Positions 17,181-25,297 of a stretch of DNA of 50,118 nt are shown one piece after another. Origin of the DNA: Paenacidovorax caeni (GTDB lineage Bacteria > Pseudomonadota > Gammaproteobacteria > Burkholderiales > Burkholderiaceae_C); assembly GCF_001298675.1 (NCBI RefSeq), contig NZ_CYIG01000025.1:1-50118 (forward strand), in the 5' to 3' direction. Positions within the stretch are counted from its first letter, which is position 1, and the number at the start of each line of letters is the position of its first letter. Position numbers and translations under genes: made by a program. The notes beneath the pieces are model-generated. The model saw only the letters and a program-made list of their open reading frames with translations, searched no databases and was not told the DNA's origin.

Positions 17181-17277
17181 CCTGAAAAAAGAGCTGCTAG
17201 CGCTTGATGGGAAATGATTTCAGCATCAAAAAATGTCGAAACCCTTACCCATCAAGCGCTAGCAGCTCCTGTTTTTG
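17181..17277. repeat. Inverted pair of interspersed repeats forming a 21-bp-arm hairpin
   Basis: Two copies of the dispersed repeat face each other. The arms at 17191-17211 and 17248-17268 (GAGCTGCTAGCGCTTGATGG plus one G, and its complement) are perfect over 21 bases, with a 36-base loop. A-rich and T-rich flanks (TGAAAAAAG and CTGTTTTTG) make it look like a two-way terminator between converging apaH and apbE. Confidence 0.85.
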
Positions 17278-17282
17278 ACGAA

Positions 17283-18317
17283 TCAGACGGCCTGCAGCAG
17301 CGCCGCCATGTCTGGCGACTGCCACAGCGTGCCATCGCCAGCCGCAGCCAGCACGGCCACACCGGGGTGGCGCGCGCTCCAGGCTGGCACGGCGGCAGCG
17401 CCCTGCACCATCAGCGCGGTGCCCCAGCCGTTGACCGCCTCCACATCGCGCGCGAACAGCGCCACACCATGCACGCCGGTGGTAGGCCAGCCGGTGTGCG
17501 GGTCCAGCACGTGGTGCAGGCGGCGCCCGCCGCGCACGAAGCCGCGCTCGTAATCGCCTGACGAGGCCACCACGGCGCGGCCCTCGATCGCAATCGCACC
17601 CAGCAGCTGTGCCGGCGCGCGCGGGTCGCGCACGCCCACGCGCCATGGGCGGCCCTGCAGGCGGCCCGCCGTGAGCACGTCGCCACCGCCGTTGAGCAGC
17701 GCGTTTTCCACGCCCTCGTGCTGCAGCACGCGCAGGCCTGCGGCCAGGATGGGCAGCTTGGCGATGCCGCCCAGATCCAGCGCCATCCCGGGCCGCGCCA
17801 GGTAGGCTGTGCCGGCCTGGGCGTCAAGCCGCAGCGCCTGCCCGTCCACGCGGCGCAGGGCCTGTGCAATGGCGGCTGGCGTGGGCACGGCCTGCTGCCC
17901 GGGCTCGAAATGCCAGCCGTCCAGCGCCCCCACGGTGGGGTCAAACGCGCCCGCGCTCTCGCGGTACATGCGCGCTGCGCTGTGCAGCACGGCCAGCACC
18001 TCGGGCACCACGGGCACGGGTGCATGCCCGGCCGCTGCGCCGATGCGGCGCACCACGCTGTCGGCGTGGTAGCGGCTCAGCAGCGCTTCCAGGCGCTGCA
18101 TCTCGGCAAAGGATTTGGCGATGGCCGCCTGGGCCAGCCGGGCGTCTGGCGCATCCACCACGATGTCCACGCGCGTGCCCATGAGGTTGCGGCTCGCGCG
18201 CTGGGGGCCTGCCGCCACGGCGCTGCCGTACGCGGCCCAGGGCAGCGCCCCGAGCAGCGGCAGCGCCAGGGCGAAACGCCGGCGCGACAGCCGCCCACTT
18301 TGCAGTGCATTGGTCAT
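17283..18317 (-). CDS. nosX: FAD:protein FMN transferase, ApbE/NosX type
   Basis: This enzyme attaches FMN covalently to a threonine of target flavoproteins; in nos loci the target is NosR. The 344 residues start with a Tat-type signal, SRRRFALALPLLG, so it is periplasmic. ApbE features include NLMGTRVDIVV, LSRYHADSVV, ALDLGGIAKLP and NALLNGGGDVL, and the C-terminal HVLDPHTGWPTTG motif. ATG 18317 has GGAG six bases upstream; ATG 18335 overlaps the cytochrome stop (TGATG) and would add six residues. It is co-transcribed with the lipoprotein cytochrome c, divergent from nosZ. The nos setting is the reason for the NosX name; ApbE is the safe name. Confidence 0.85.
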   Translation of the reverse strand: MTNALQSGRLSRRRFALALPLLGALPWAAYGSAVAAGPQRASRNLMGTRVDIVVDAPDARLAQAAIAKSFAEMQRLEALLSRYHADSVVRRIGAAAGHAPVPVVPEVLAVLHSAARMYRESAGAFDPTVGALDGWHFEPGQQAVPTPAAIAQALRRVDGQALRLDAQAGTAYLARPGMALDLGGIAKLPILAAGLRVLQHEGVENALLNGGGDVLTAGRLQGRPWRVGVRDPRAPAQLLGAIAIEGRAVVASSGDYERGFVRGGRRLHHVLDPHTGWPTTGVHGVALFARDVEAVNGWGTALMVQGAAAVPAWSARHPGVAVLAAAGDGTLWQSPDMAALLQAV

Positions 18318-18334
18318 GGCACGCTCCGCAGGCA

Positions 18335-18739
18335 TCAGATGGACTGGTCGGCCATGAAGTCCACGGCGGCCTTCACCTCATCGTCGCCCAGCGTGGCTGC
18401 GCCACCACGCGCCGGCATCATGCCCTTGTTGCCGGTGAAACCCTCGAGCGCGTGCTTGTACAGCGTGTCCTTGCCCTGGGCGATGCGCGGGCCCCAGTCG
18501 GCCTTGTCGCCCGGCTTGGGCGCGCCGGCCACGCCGGCGGCATGGCACATGGAACAGGTTTTGCCATAGACGCTCTTGCCCACGGTGTTCTCCGGCGCCG
18601 CGGGCGCGGCAGGGGCCGGCGCGGGCGCCGCAGCGACGGGTGCGGGGGCGGGGGCCGGCGCGGGTGCCTCGGTCTTGCCACAGGCAGCGAGCAGCAGGAC
18701 GGCCGCTGTCAGGGTCATGGACAGGGAGATCGATTTCAT
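18335..18739 (-). CDS. Lipoprotein cytochrome c (class I, c5-like)
   Basis: This is a 134-residue haem c protein. A lipoprotein signal ends at LLLAAC (Cys20), then an Ala/Pro-rich tether of about 27 residues, then the haem motif CSMCH. The distal Met lies in the GNKGMMPARGG region. It would sit in the periplasm, anchored in a membrane, and probably passes electrons to NosZ or NosR; that role is inferred from place. It is the first gene of the leftward nos unit. It shares with the divergent nosZ unit the 240-base region containing an FNR/Dnr-like box. Confidence 0.85.
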   Translation of the reverse strand: MKSISLSMTLTAAVLLLAACGKTEAPAPAPAPAPVAAAPAPAPAAPAAPENTVGKSVYGKTCSMCHAAGVAGAPKPGDKADWGPRIAQGKDTLYKHALEGFTGNKGMMPARGGAATLGDDEVKAAVDFMADQSI

Positions 18740-18872
18740 GTGAATGCCTTTCTTCTAGCAGAGCAACAAACAAAAAAAGGATGGAAGACGGGCCAAACCG
18801 CGCACCGCGCAGGCCCCTTACCCAGCTTCCATCCGGCTGGCGCCAGTGTGTAAGCTTTTGACAAATATTCAT

Positions 18873-18886
18873 TTGACATGAATCAA
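18873..18886. promoter_or_regulatory. FNR/Dnr/NnrR-like box in nos divergent promoter
   Basis: TTGACATGAATCAA matches the CRP/FNR-family consensus TTGAT-N4-ATCAA at nine of ten positions. It lies in an AT-rich stretch (18855-18905) between the cytochrome c gene and the nosZ unit. Low-oxygen or NO-responsive control of N2O reduction is the expected use. Confidence 0.75.
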
Positions 18887-18979
18887 TATATAAATGAACA
18901 TTTTAGGTGACTATTTGCGCGCCCTACCGCATTCGGCGGAAGGCTTGCAACCCACCCGCCCTGATACCCCACCCGCACC

Positions 18980-19357
18980 ATGCCCATGCACCTGCTTCGC
19001 TCCATGACCCGGCTGCGCTGGTGCGTGCTCGCGTGGTTCGCGCTGTGCTACGGGGTCGCCCTTGCCACCCCGCTGGTCAAGCCACACGCGCTGGCGCTGG
19101 TGTGTTCCAGCAGCGGCATGGCGCTGGTGTCCCATGCCGACGGCAGCCACCCGCCCCTGGCCAAGCCCGGCCTGGACTGTCCGCTGTGCCTGCTGGGCAG
19201 CGCCCCGCCATCGCAACCGAGCGCACGGCTGCCGCTGCAGCCCGCCGCCCCTGAATCCGTCGCCATGCCGCCGGGCCTGATGGCCCTGGCGCCCTCGGGG
19301 GCACCGCCCCCGGCACGCGCACCACCGTTTCCCCTTTGCCAATCAGAAAGAGGCTAA
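18980..19357 (+). CDS. DUF2946-type exported protein, first gene of nosZ operon
   Basis: This is a 125-residue small protein with an N-terminal hydrophobic segment (WCVLAWFALCYGVALATP), a histidine near residue 25, and the CPLCLLG motif that is typical of DUF2946. It ends two bases before the nosZ start, so it is translated with nosZ. DUF2946 proteins are often near copper genes, which fits the copper-dependent NosZ. Function is unknown; a copper-handling role is inference. ATG 18986 is an alternative start. Confidence 0.65.
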   Translation: MPMHLLRSMTRLRWCVLAWFALCYGVALATPLVKPHALALVCSSSGMALVSHADGSHPPLAKPGLDCPLCLLGSAPPSQPSARLPLQPAAPESVAMPPGLMALAPSGAPPPARAPPFPLCQSERG

Positions 19358-19359
19358 CC

Positions 19360-21297
19360 ATGAGTAAGAAGAGCGCAGACCTAAGCACCGAAACCGCCGG
19401 CATTGGCCGCCGCCGTTTCATCAACACCGCCGCACTGGCGGGCCTGACGGTGGGCGTTGCCGCGTGCAACGACAAGCCCGCTGCCGCACCCGCCGCCGCG
19501 CCTGCAGCACCGGCCCCCGCTGCACCCGCCGCCAGCCATGGCGGCGCCAACGTACACCTGAAGCCGGGCGAGCTGGACACCTACTACGGCCTGTGGAGCG
19601 GTGGCCATACCGGCGACATGCGCGTGCTGGGCCTGCCCTCGGGGCGTGAAATTCACCGCATCCCCTGCTTCGTGCCCGACGCGCTGGTGGGCTGGGGCGT
19701 GACCAACGAATCCAAAGCGGTCATGGGCACCAAGGCCGACGGCCACCTGAAGTACACCGTCGCCGACACGCACCACACGCACGCCTCGTACAAAGACGGC
19801 AACTACGACGGCCGCTACGCCTGGATCAACGACAAGATCAACAGCCGCGTCGCCCGTATCCGCCTCGACTACTTCGTCTGCGACAAGATCACCGAACTGC
19901 CCAACGTACAGGGCTTCCACGGCATCTTCCCCGACAAGGCCGACCCGGTGGATCCGGCCATCAACTACACCACGCGCGTGTTCTGCGGCGGCGAGTTCGC
20001 CATTCCCATGCCCAACGACGGCAAGGGCGTGAACGACCCAACCAAGTACCACTCCATGTTCACCTGCGTGGACGCCGAGACCATGGAAGTGCGCTGGCAG
20101 GTGCTGATCGACGGCAACTGCGACCTGGTGGCCACGTCCTATGACGGCAAGCTGGCCGCCACCAACCAGTACAACACCGAGAACGGCATCCACTACGAGG
20201 ACATGATGTCCGCCGAGCGTGACGCCTGTCTGTTCTTCAACATCGCACGCATCGAGGAGGCCGTGAAGGCCGGCAAGTTCAAGACCGTTGGCAGCTCCAA
20301 GGTGCCGGTGGTGGACGGCTCCCACGAAGCCAACAAGGACCCCAAGACCGCGCTGGTGGCTTACGTGAGCGTGCCCAAGAACCCCCACGGCGTGAACGCC
20401 TCGCCCGACGGCAAGTACTTCATCTGCGCCGGCAAGCTCTCGCCCACGGCCACCACCATCGAGCTGGCCAAGGTGCTGGAATGGTTCGACGGCAAACTCG
20501 AGAAGCTCGACGACGCCATCGTCGCCGAGGTCGAGATCGGCCTGGGCCCGCTGCACACCGCCTTCGACGGCCGCGGCAACGCCTACACCACGCTGTTCCT
20601 GGACAGCCAGGTGGTGAAGTGGAACGTGGAGAAGGCCATCGCCTTCCACAAGGGCGACAAGAACGCCAAGTACGTGGTGGACCGCCTGGACGTGCACTAC
20701 CAGCCTGGCCACATCAACGCCTCGCAGTCCGAAACCAAGGCCGCCGACGGCAAGTTCCTGGCCGTGGGCTGCAAGTTCTCCAAGGACCGCTTCCTGCCCG
20801 TGGGCCCGCTGCACCCTGAGAACGAGCAGCTCATCGACATCTCGGGCGAGAAGATGGTGCTACTGGCCGACCACCCGGTGCGCGGCGAGCCACATGACTT
20901 CATCATCTTCAAGCGCGACATCGTCAAGCCTAAGCAGGTGTATTCGCTCGACGACTTCCCGCTGGCCATCAAGGACCCGAAGGAATCGGGCGTGACGCGC
21001 AACGGCAAGAAGGTCACCGTCAAGCTCACCTCGCAAGCGCCGGCCTTCAGCCTGCGCGAGTTCACGGTGAAGAAGGGCGACGAGGTCACGCTGATCCTGA
21101 CCAACCTGGACAAGATCGAGGACCTGACGCACGGCTTCGCCATCCCGAACTACAACGTGAACTTCATCGTCAACCCGCTGGAAACCAAGTCGGTCACCTT
21201 CACGGCTGACAAGCCTGGCGTGTTCTGGTGCTACTGCACGCACTTCTGCCACGCACTCCACCTGGAAATGCGCACGCGCATGATCGTGGAGGCGTAA
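19360..21297 (+). CDS. nosZ: Nitrous-oxide reductase
   Basis: NosZ reduces N2O to N2 in the periplasm using the CuZ and CuA centres. The 645 residues have a twin-arginine signal (GRRRFIN, 16-22), so it is a Tat-exported clade I type, then a beta-propeller with the CuZ histidines (DTHHTH at 136-141 among them) and a C-terminal cupredoxin. The CuA ligands are in CYCTHFCHALHLEM: Cys626, Cys630, His634 and Met637. After the signal comes VAAC followed by an Ala/Pro-rich stretch, which reads like a lipobox and tether. ATG 19360 follows AGAGG. A perfect stem-loop and a dispersed repeat separate it from nosR. A partner cytochrome c is encoded divergently. Confidence 0.97.
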   Translation: MSKKSADLSTETAGIGRRRFINTAALAGLTVGVAACNDKPAAAPAAAPAAPAPAAPAASHGGANVHLKPGELDTYYGLWSGGHTGDMRVLGLPSGREIHRIPCFVPDALVGWGVTNESKAVMGTKADGHLKYTVADTHHTHASYKDGNYDGRYAWINDKINSRVARIRLDYFVCDKITELPNVQGFHGIFPDKADPVDPAINYTTRVFCGGEFAIPMPNDGKGVNDPTKYHSMFTCVDAETMEVRWQVLIDGNCDLVATSYDGKLAATNQYNTENGIHYEDMMSAERDACLFFNIARIEEAVKAGKFKTVGSSKVPVVDGSHEANKDPKTALVAYVSVPKNPHGVNASPDGKYFICAGKLSPTATTIELAKVLEWFDGKLEKLDDAIVAEVEIGLGPLHTAFDGRGNAYTTLFLDSQVVKWNVEKAIAFHKGDKNAKYVVDRLDVHYQPGHINASQSETKAADGKFLAVGCKFSKDRFLPVGPLHPENEQLIDISGEKMVLLADHPVRGEPHDFIIFKRDIVKPKQVYSLDDFPLAIKDPKESGVTRNGKKVTVKLTSQAPAFSLREFTVKKGDEVTLILTNLDKIEDLTHGFAIPNYNVNFIVNPLETKSVTFTADKPGVFWCYCTHFCHALHLEMRTRMIVEA

Positions 21298-21303
21298 GGA
21301 ACA

Positions 21304-21335
21304 CCCCCTGGGACGCTGTGGGCCGTCCCAGGGGG
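21304..21335 (+). terminator. Strong stem-loop after nosZ
   Basis: CCCCCTGGGACG and CGTCCCAGGGGG are perfect 12-base arms with an 8-base loop, seven bases after the nosZ stop. The following CATTTAGAC is not a good T-run, so this may protect the nosZ mRNA end or attenuate nosR. Confidence 0.7.
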
Positions 21336-21342
21336 CATTTAG

Positions 21343-21400
21343 ACAAATCGGCCCCAAACGCTGGCAGCGCAAGCGCTGCCGGCTATTAAATAAGTAGTGC
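21343..21400 (+). repeat. Interspersed palindromic repeat between nosZ and nosR
   Basis: CAAATCGGCCCCAAACGCTGG and GCGCAAGCGCTGCCGGCTAT are a diverged copy. It ends at the nosR start codon (21402), so it takes the place of a normal ribosome-binding region. Confidence 0.65.
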
Positions 21401-21401
21401 A

Positions 21402-24029
21402 ATGCCCACCCACGGTTCCCGGTTCGCCGCCCTTTTCCTAGCTTTGCTGCTGGCGCTCACGATGCTGCTGGCGCCCCGTGCCCACGCAGGCGCCTACGAG
21501 GCCGAGTTGCCCGCCAACCTGGCCACCGCGCCCGACCTGTGCGCGCTGCTGCCCTGCGCCGAGGTGTTTCCCGGCGCCACGCGGTTCTCCCAACGCAAGG
21601 GCCAGCCGCCCTACGTCGAGGCCTACGGCAAAGAGGGCAGCGAGGGCGACAAGCTGCTGGGCTACGTCATGCTCTCCACCGACATCACCGACACGCCCGC
21701 CTACTCGGGCAAGCCGGTGGTCACGCTCATCGGCATGGACAAGGATGGCCGCTTCGTCGGCATCAAGGTGCTCAAGCACTCCGAGCCCATCCTGCTGCTG
21801 GGCATTCCCGAATCGGCGCTGATCAACTTCAACAACCAGTACCTGGGCAAGTCGGTCACCGACACCATCGAGGTCGGCCCCTCGCGCCCCGATGAGAACG
21901 TCATCGGCGTCGATGCCATCTCCGGCGCCACTGTCACCGTGGTGGCGCAGAACCAGGTGGTCATGGCCTCCGGCGCCGCCGTGGCGCGCCAGACCGGCAT
22001 CATCGCCCCCACGGTACGCGCGCAGGCACGCTTCACTACCACCGGCCAGACCTACGACTGGGCCCAGCTCGTGCAGATGGGCGCGGTGCAGCGCCTGCGG
22101 GTCTTGCCCGAGCAGGTGGGCCTGCCACGCGGCCCCGAGCCGTTCATCGAGCTGTGGTTCGGCGACCTGAACCAGCCCGACGTGGGCCGCAGCCTGCTGG
22201 GCAAGAACGGCTTCGAGAGCCTGCGCTCGCGCCTCAAGGAGGGCGAGAACGCGCTGTTCGTCATCAAGACCGCGGGGCAGGAGTCGTTCAAGGGCTCGGG
22301 CTTCGTGCGCGGCGGCATCTTCGACCGCGTGCAGGTCAAGCAGGGGGCGGACTCGTTCACCTTCCGCGACCTGGATTCGCTCAACCTCTACGGGCTCGAC
22401 GCCGCCGGCGCGCCCAGCTACAACGAATCGGCCATCTTCATCATCCGCTCGCAGGCCTTCTCGGCCGCCTACCCGTGGAAGTTCGCCTTCTTGGGCAACC
22501 GCGTCGACCGCGCCACCGGCCACCGCAGCTTCGCCGTGTTCGAGGCCAAATACTGGCTGCCCGCAGCCCTGCTCGAAGGCGGCCGCCCCGAGGTCCAGGA
22601 GCCTGACGCGCCTTGGGTGCGCATCTGGAAGTCGCAGGCGTTGCCCATCGGCCTGTTTGCCCTGCTGCTGGTCGCCGTCACCGTGGTGTATGCGCTGCGC
22701 GAGAAGCTCACGCGCCTGTCCACGCACAAGAACAAGTGGCCCGTCAACGGCTTCAAGTACACGTTCTGGGCCCTCAGCATCTTCTGGATTGGCTTCGGCA
22801 CCATGGCCCAGCCCTCCATCACGCAGGTGCTGACCTGGTTCCACTCCATCCTGTTCCAGTGGACCTGGTCGCTGTTCCTGTCCGATCCGTTCATTTTCCT
22901 GTTCTGGATCTTCATCATCGTCACCGTGTTCCTGTTCGGGCGCGGCCTGTTCTGCGGCTGGATGTGCCCGTTTGGCTCACTGCAAGAGGCCATCTTCAAG
23001 ATCGCCAAAGCCATCGGCCTCAAGCGCTTCCAGACCCAGCTGCCGCAGAAGTGGCACGACCGCCTGAAGTGGGTGAAGTACGCCGTGTTCTTCTTCCTGC
23101 TCACGGTGTCGATGTTCTCCATGGGCCTGGCGGAAAAGCTGGCCGAGGTCGAGCCGTTCAAGACCACCTTCCTGGTCGGCGTGATGAACCGCGCCTGGCC
23201 CTACGGCCTGTTCGTGGCCGCCATCCTGGGGGTGTCGATCTTCATCGAGCGGCCCTATTGCAAGTACATCTGCCCGCTGGGCGCGTCGCTGGCCATGCCG
23301 AGCACGTTCCGCTGGTTCGGCCTCAAGCGCAAGCAAGACTGCAACAGCTGCAAGGCCTGCGCCGTGGGCTGCGGCGCCCAGGCCATCGACACCGATGGCC
23401 GCATCGACCACCGCGAGTGCCTGCACTGCCTCGACTGCATGATCCTGTACACCGACACCAAGGGCTGCCCGCCCCTGGCCAAGGAGCGCAAGCGCCGCGA
23501 GAAGGACGGCCTGGAGATCACGCCCATCGGCGCCAACGGCTACTTCATCCCCATCCACCCGGCCAAGGTGGAGGACCAGATCGCCGCCAAGGCCAAGAAC
23601 GGCCCCGACCCGCGCATGCCCACCGCCCCCACCCTGCCCGCGCACAAGCGTGGCGTAGGCGCCGCCAAGTGGCTGCTGCTGGAGCTGCGCGACCACCTGT
23701 GGCCGTGGAGCAGCGAAGGCTGGCACAGCCGCCGCGCGCTGCAGATGGCCGGCATCGCCCTGGCCGTGGCGGCCAGCGTGGCGTGGGTGATGACGGCCCT
23801 GGGCCATCTGTCCTCGGGGGCCATCATCGGCTGGTGGTTCGGTTGGAGCGTGTACGAGGCGCTGATCCGCCTGTCGGGTCGCCGCTATGTCAAGGACGGC
23901 CCGTGGTGGCGCGACAACTACCGTATGTCCGGGGTGTTCGACATGATCAGCTACGTCGGCTTCAAGAACCTGATGATCGGCGCCGCGCTGTTCCTGGCGC
24001 TGCAGGCCCTGGGGTCGTTCACCCCATGA
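21402..24029 (+). CDS. nosR: NosR: FMN-binding, membrane Fe-S regulator/electron donor for N2O reduction
   Basis: NosR is a membrane protein needed for NosZ expression and electron supply. The 875 residues start with a Sec signal (LLLALTMLLAPRAHA). A periplasmic FMN-binding domain follows with SGATVT, where the Thr is the expected FMN attachment site for ApbE. Five or more membrane segments carry the CGWMCPFG and CKYICPLG motifs, then a ferredoxin-like part with CNSCKACAVGC and CLHCLDC. About 180 further residues with two or three more membrane segments make it longer than the ~720-780 usual for the family. Its stop overlaps the nosD start (ATGA). Confidence 0.95.
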   Translation: MPTHGSRFAALFLALLLALTMLLAPRAHAGAYEAELPANLATAPDLCALLPCAEVFPGATRFSQRKGQPPYVEAYGKEGSEGDKLLGYVMLSTDITDTPAYSGKPVVTLIGMDKDGRFVGIKVLKHSEPILLLGIPESALINFNNQYLGKSVTDTIEVGPSRPDENVIGVDAISGATVTVVAQNQVVMASGAAVARQTGIIAPTVRAQARFTTTGQTYDWAQLVQMGAVQRLRVLPEQVGLPRGPEPFIELWFGDLNQPDVGRSLLGKNGFESLRSRLKEGENALFVIKTAGQESFKGSGFVRGGIFDRVQVKQGADSFTFRDLDSLNLYGLDAAGAPSYNESAIFIIRSQAFSAAYPWKFAFLGNRVDRATGHRSFAVFEAKYWLPAALLEGGRPEVQEPDAPWVRIWKSQALPIGLFALLLVAVTVVYALREKLTRLSTHKNKWPVNGFKYTFWALSIFWIGFGTMAQPSITQVLTWFHSILFQWTWSLFLSDPFIFLFWIFIIVTVFLFGRGLFCGWMCPFGSLQEAIFKIAKAIGLKRFQTQLPQKWHDRLKWVKYAVFFFLLTVSMFSMGLAEKLAEVEPFKTTFLVGVMNRAWPYGLFVAAILGVSIFIERPYCKYICPLGASLAMPSTFRWFGLKRKQDCNSCKACAVGCGAQAIDTDGRIDHRECLHCLDCMILYTDTKGCPPLAKERKRREKDGLEITPIGANGYFIPIHPAKVEDQIAAKAKNGPDPRMPTAPTLPAHKRGVGAAKWLLLELRDHLWPWSSEGWHSRRALQMAGIALAVAASVAWVMTALGHLSSGAIIGWWFGWSVYEALIRLSGRRYVKDGPWWRDNYRMSGVFDMISYVGFKNLMIGAALFLALQALGSFTP

Positions 24030-25297
24030 AGGGCGCCATCACCCACTTAAGCCGGGCCCTGGTGCTGTGGATCGCCGGGGCCTGCCAGGCAGCCACCCTC
24101 ACCGTACGCCCGGGTGATGACCTGGCCGCCGCCGTGCGCGCGGCCCAGCCCGGCGACACGGTGCAAGTGCAGCGCGGCCAGTACCGCGCCAACCTGCTGA
24201 TCGACAAGCCGCTGACGCTGCGCGGGCTGGACCGCCCTACCCTGAGCGGTGGCAACCAGGGTGACACCATCCGCGTGACCGCGCCGGACGTGGTGATCGA
24301 AGGGCTGATCGTGCGCGACTCGGGCGACGACCTGAAGGCGCAAAACGCCGGCATCTACCTCTACCCCGGCGCGCACCGCGCCGTGGTGCGCCACTGCGAC
24401 CTGACGTACAACCTGTTCGGCTTGTGGATCGAGAAAGCCGACGACGTGCGCATCGAGCACAACGTCATCACCGGCAAGCGCGAGTACGCCTCGCCGCAGC
24501 GCGGCAACGGCGTGCAGCTCTACAACACAAAGGGCGCGCAGATCCTGAACAACGACATCAGCTTCGTCCGCGACGCGCTGTACGTGGATGTGTCGCACCA
24601 CGCGGTGTTCAAGGGTAACCGTCTGCACCACAGCCGCTACGGCACGCATTACATGAACTCCTACTACAACCTGTGGGAGGACAACGACACCTATTACAAC
24701 CGCGGCGGCCTGGCCCTGATGGAGGTGCGCGACCAGGTGGTGCGCGGCAACCGCGCCTGGGGCAACTCCGACCACGGCATCATGCTGCGCACGCTGCAGG
24801 ACTCGGTGATCGAGAACAACGTGGTGGCAGGCAACAACCGCGGCTTCTTCATCTACGACGTCGAGTACATCAAGCTCAACGACAACCTGATCGTCGACAA
24901 CACCGTAGGCGTGCACCTGTCGGCCGGCTCGAAGAACAACGAGGTGGAGGGCAACGACCTCATCGGCAACCGCGAACAAGTGCGCTACGTGGGCGCACGC
25001 GACGAGCGCTGGGGCACGCAGCGCGGCAACCACTGGAGCAACTACCTGGGCTGGGACCGCGATGGCGACGGCATGGGCGACGTGCCCTACGAGGCCAACG
25101 ACATGGTGGACCGCCTGACCTGGCGCCACCCCAGCGTCAAGCTCCTGCTGGCCAGCCCGGCGGTGCAGGCGTTGCGCCTGGTGGGGCGGCAATTCCCGAT
25201 TCTGCGTGCGCCTTCGGTGGTCGATCCCCACCCGCGCATGCAGCCCGGCCACAAAGATTGGAGTGAATGGCGTGGTAAGCACTTTCCCGGCCAGTGA
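24026..25297 (+). CDS. nosD: NosD, periplasmic copper-site maturation protein
   Basis: This is a 423-residue parallel beta-helix protein with a Sec signal (ALVLWIAGACQAATL). The CASH/PbH repeats run from about residue 60 to 330, visible as regularly spaced NN/GN turns (IENNVVAGNNRG, IKLNDNLIVDNT). It closes with the conserved NHWSNYLGWDRDGDGMGDVPY block. It works with the NosFY ABC complex to supply sulfur/copper for CuZ assembly. It overlaps nosR by four bases and nosF by 26. Confidence 0.95.
   Translation: MKGAITHLSRALVLWIAGACQAATLTVRPGDDLAAAVRAAQPGDTVQVQRGQYRANLLIDKPLTLRGLDRPTLSGGNQGDTIRVTAPDVVIEGLIVRDSGDDLKAQNAGIYLYPGAHRAVVRHCDLTYNLFGLWIEKADDVRIEHNVITGKREYASPQRGNGVQLYNTKGAQILNNDISFVRDALYVDVSHHAVFKGNRLHHSRYGTHYMNSYYNLWEDNDTYYNRGGLALMEVRDQVVRGNRAWGNSDHGIMLRTLQDSVIENNVVAGNNRGFFIYDVEYIKLNDNLIVDNTVGVHLSAGSKNNEVEGNDLIGNREQVRYVGARDERWGTQRGNHWSNYLGWDRDGDGMGDVPYEANDMVDRLTWRHPSVKLLLASPAVQALRLVGRQFPILRAPSVVDPHPRMQPGHKDWSEWRGKHFPGQ

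Noticed and set aside
19336-19360. Earlier nosZ start at 19336
   Set aside because: It would overlap the end of the DUF2946 gene and lacks a ribosome site; AGAGG precedes ATG 19360.
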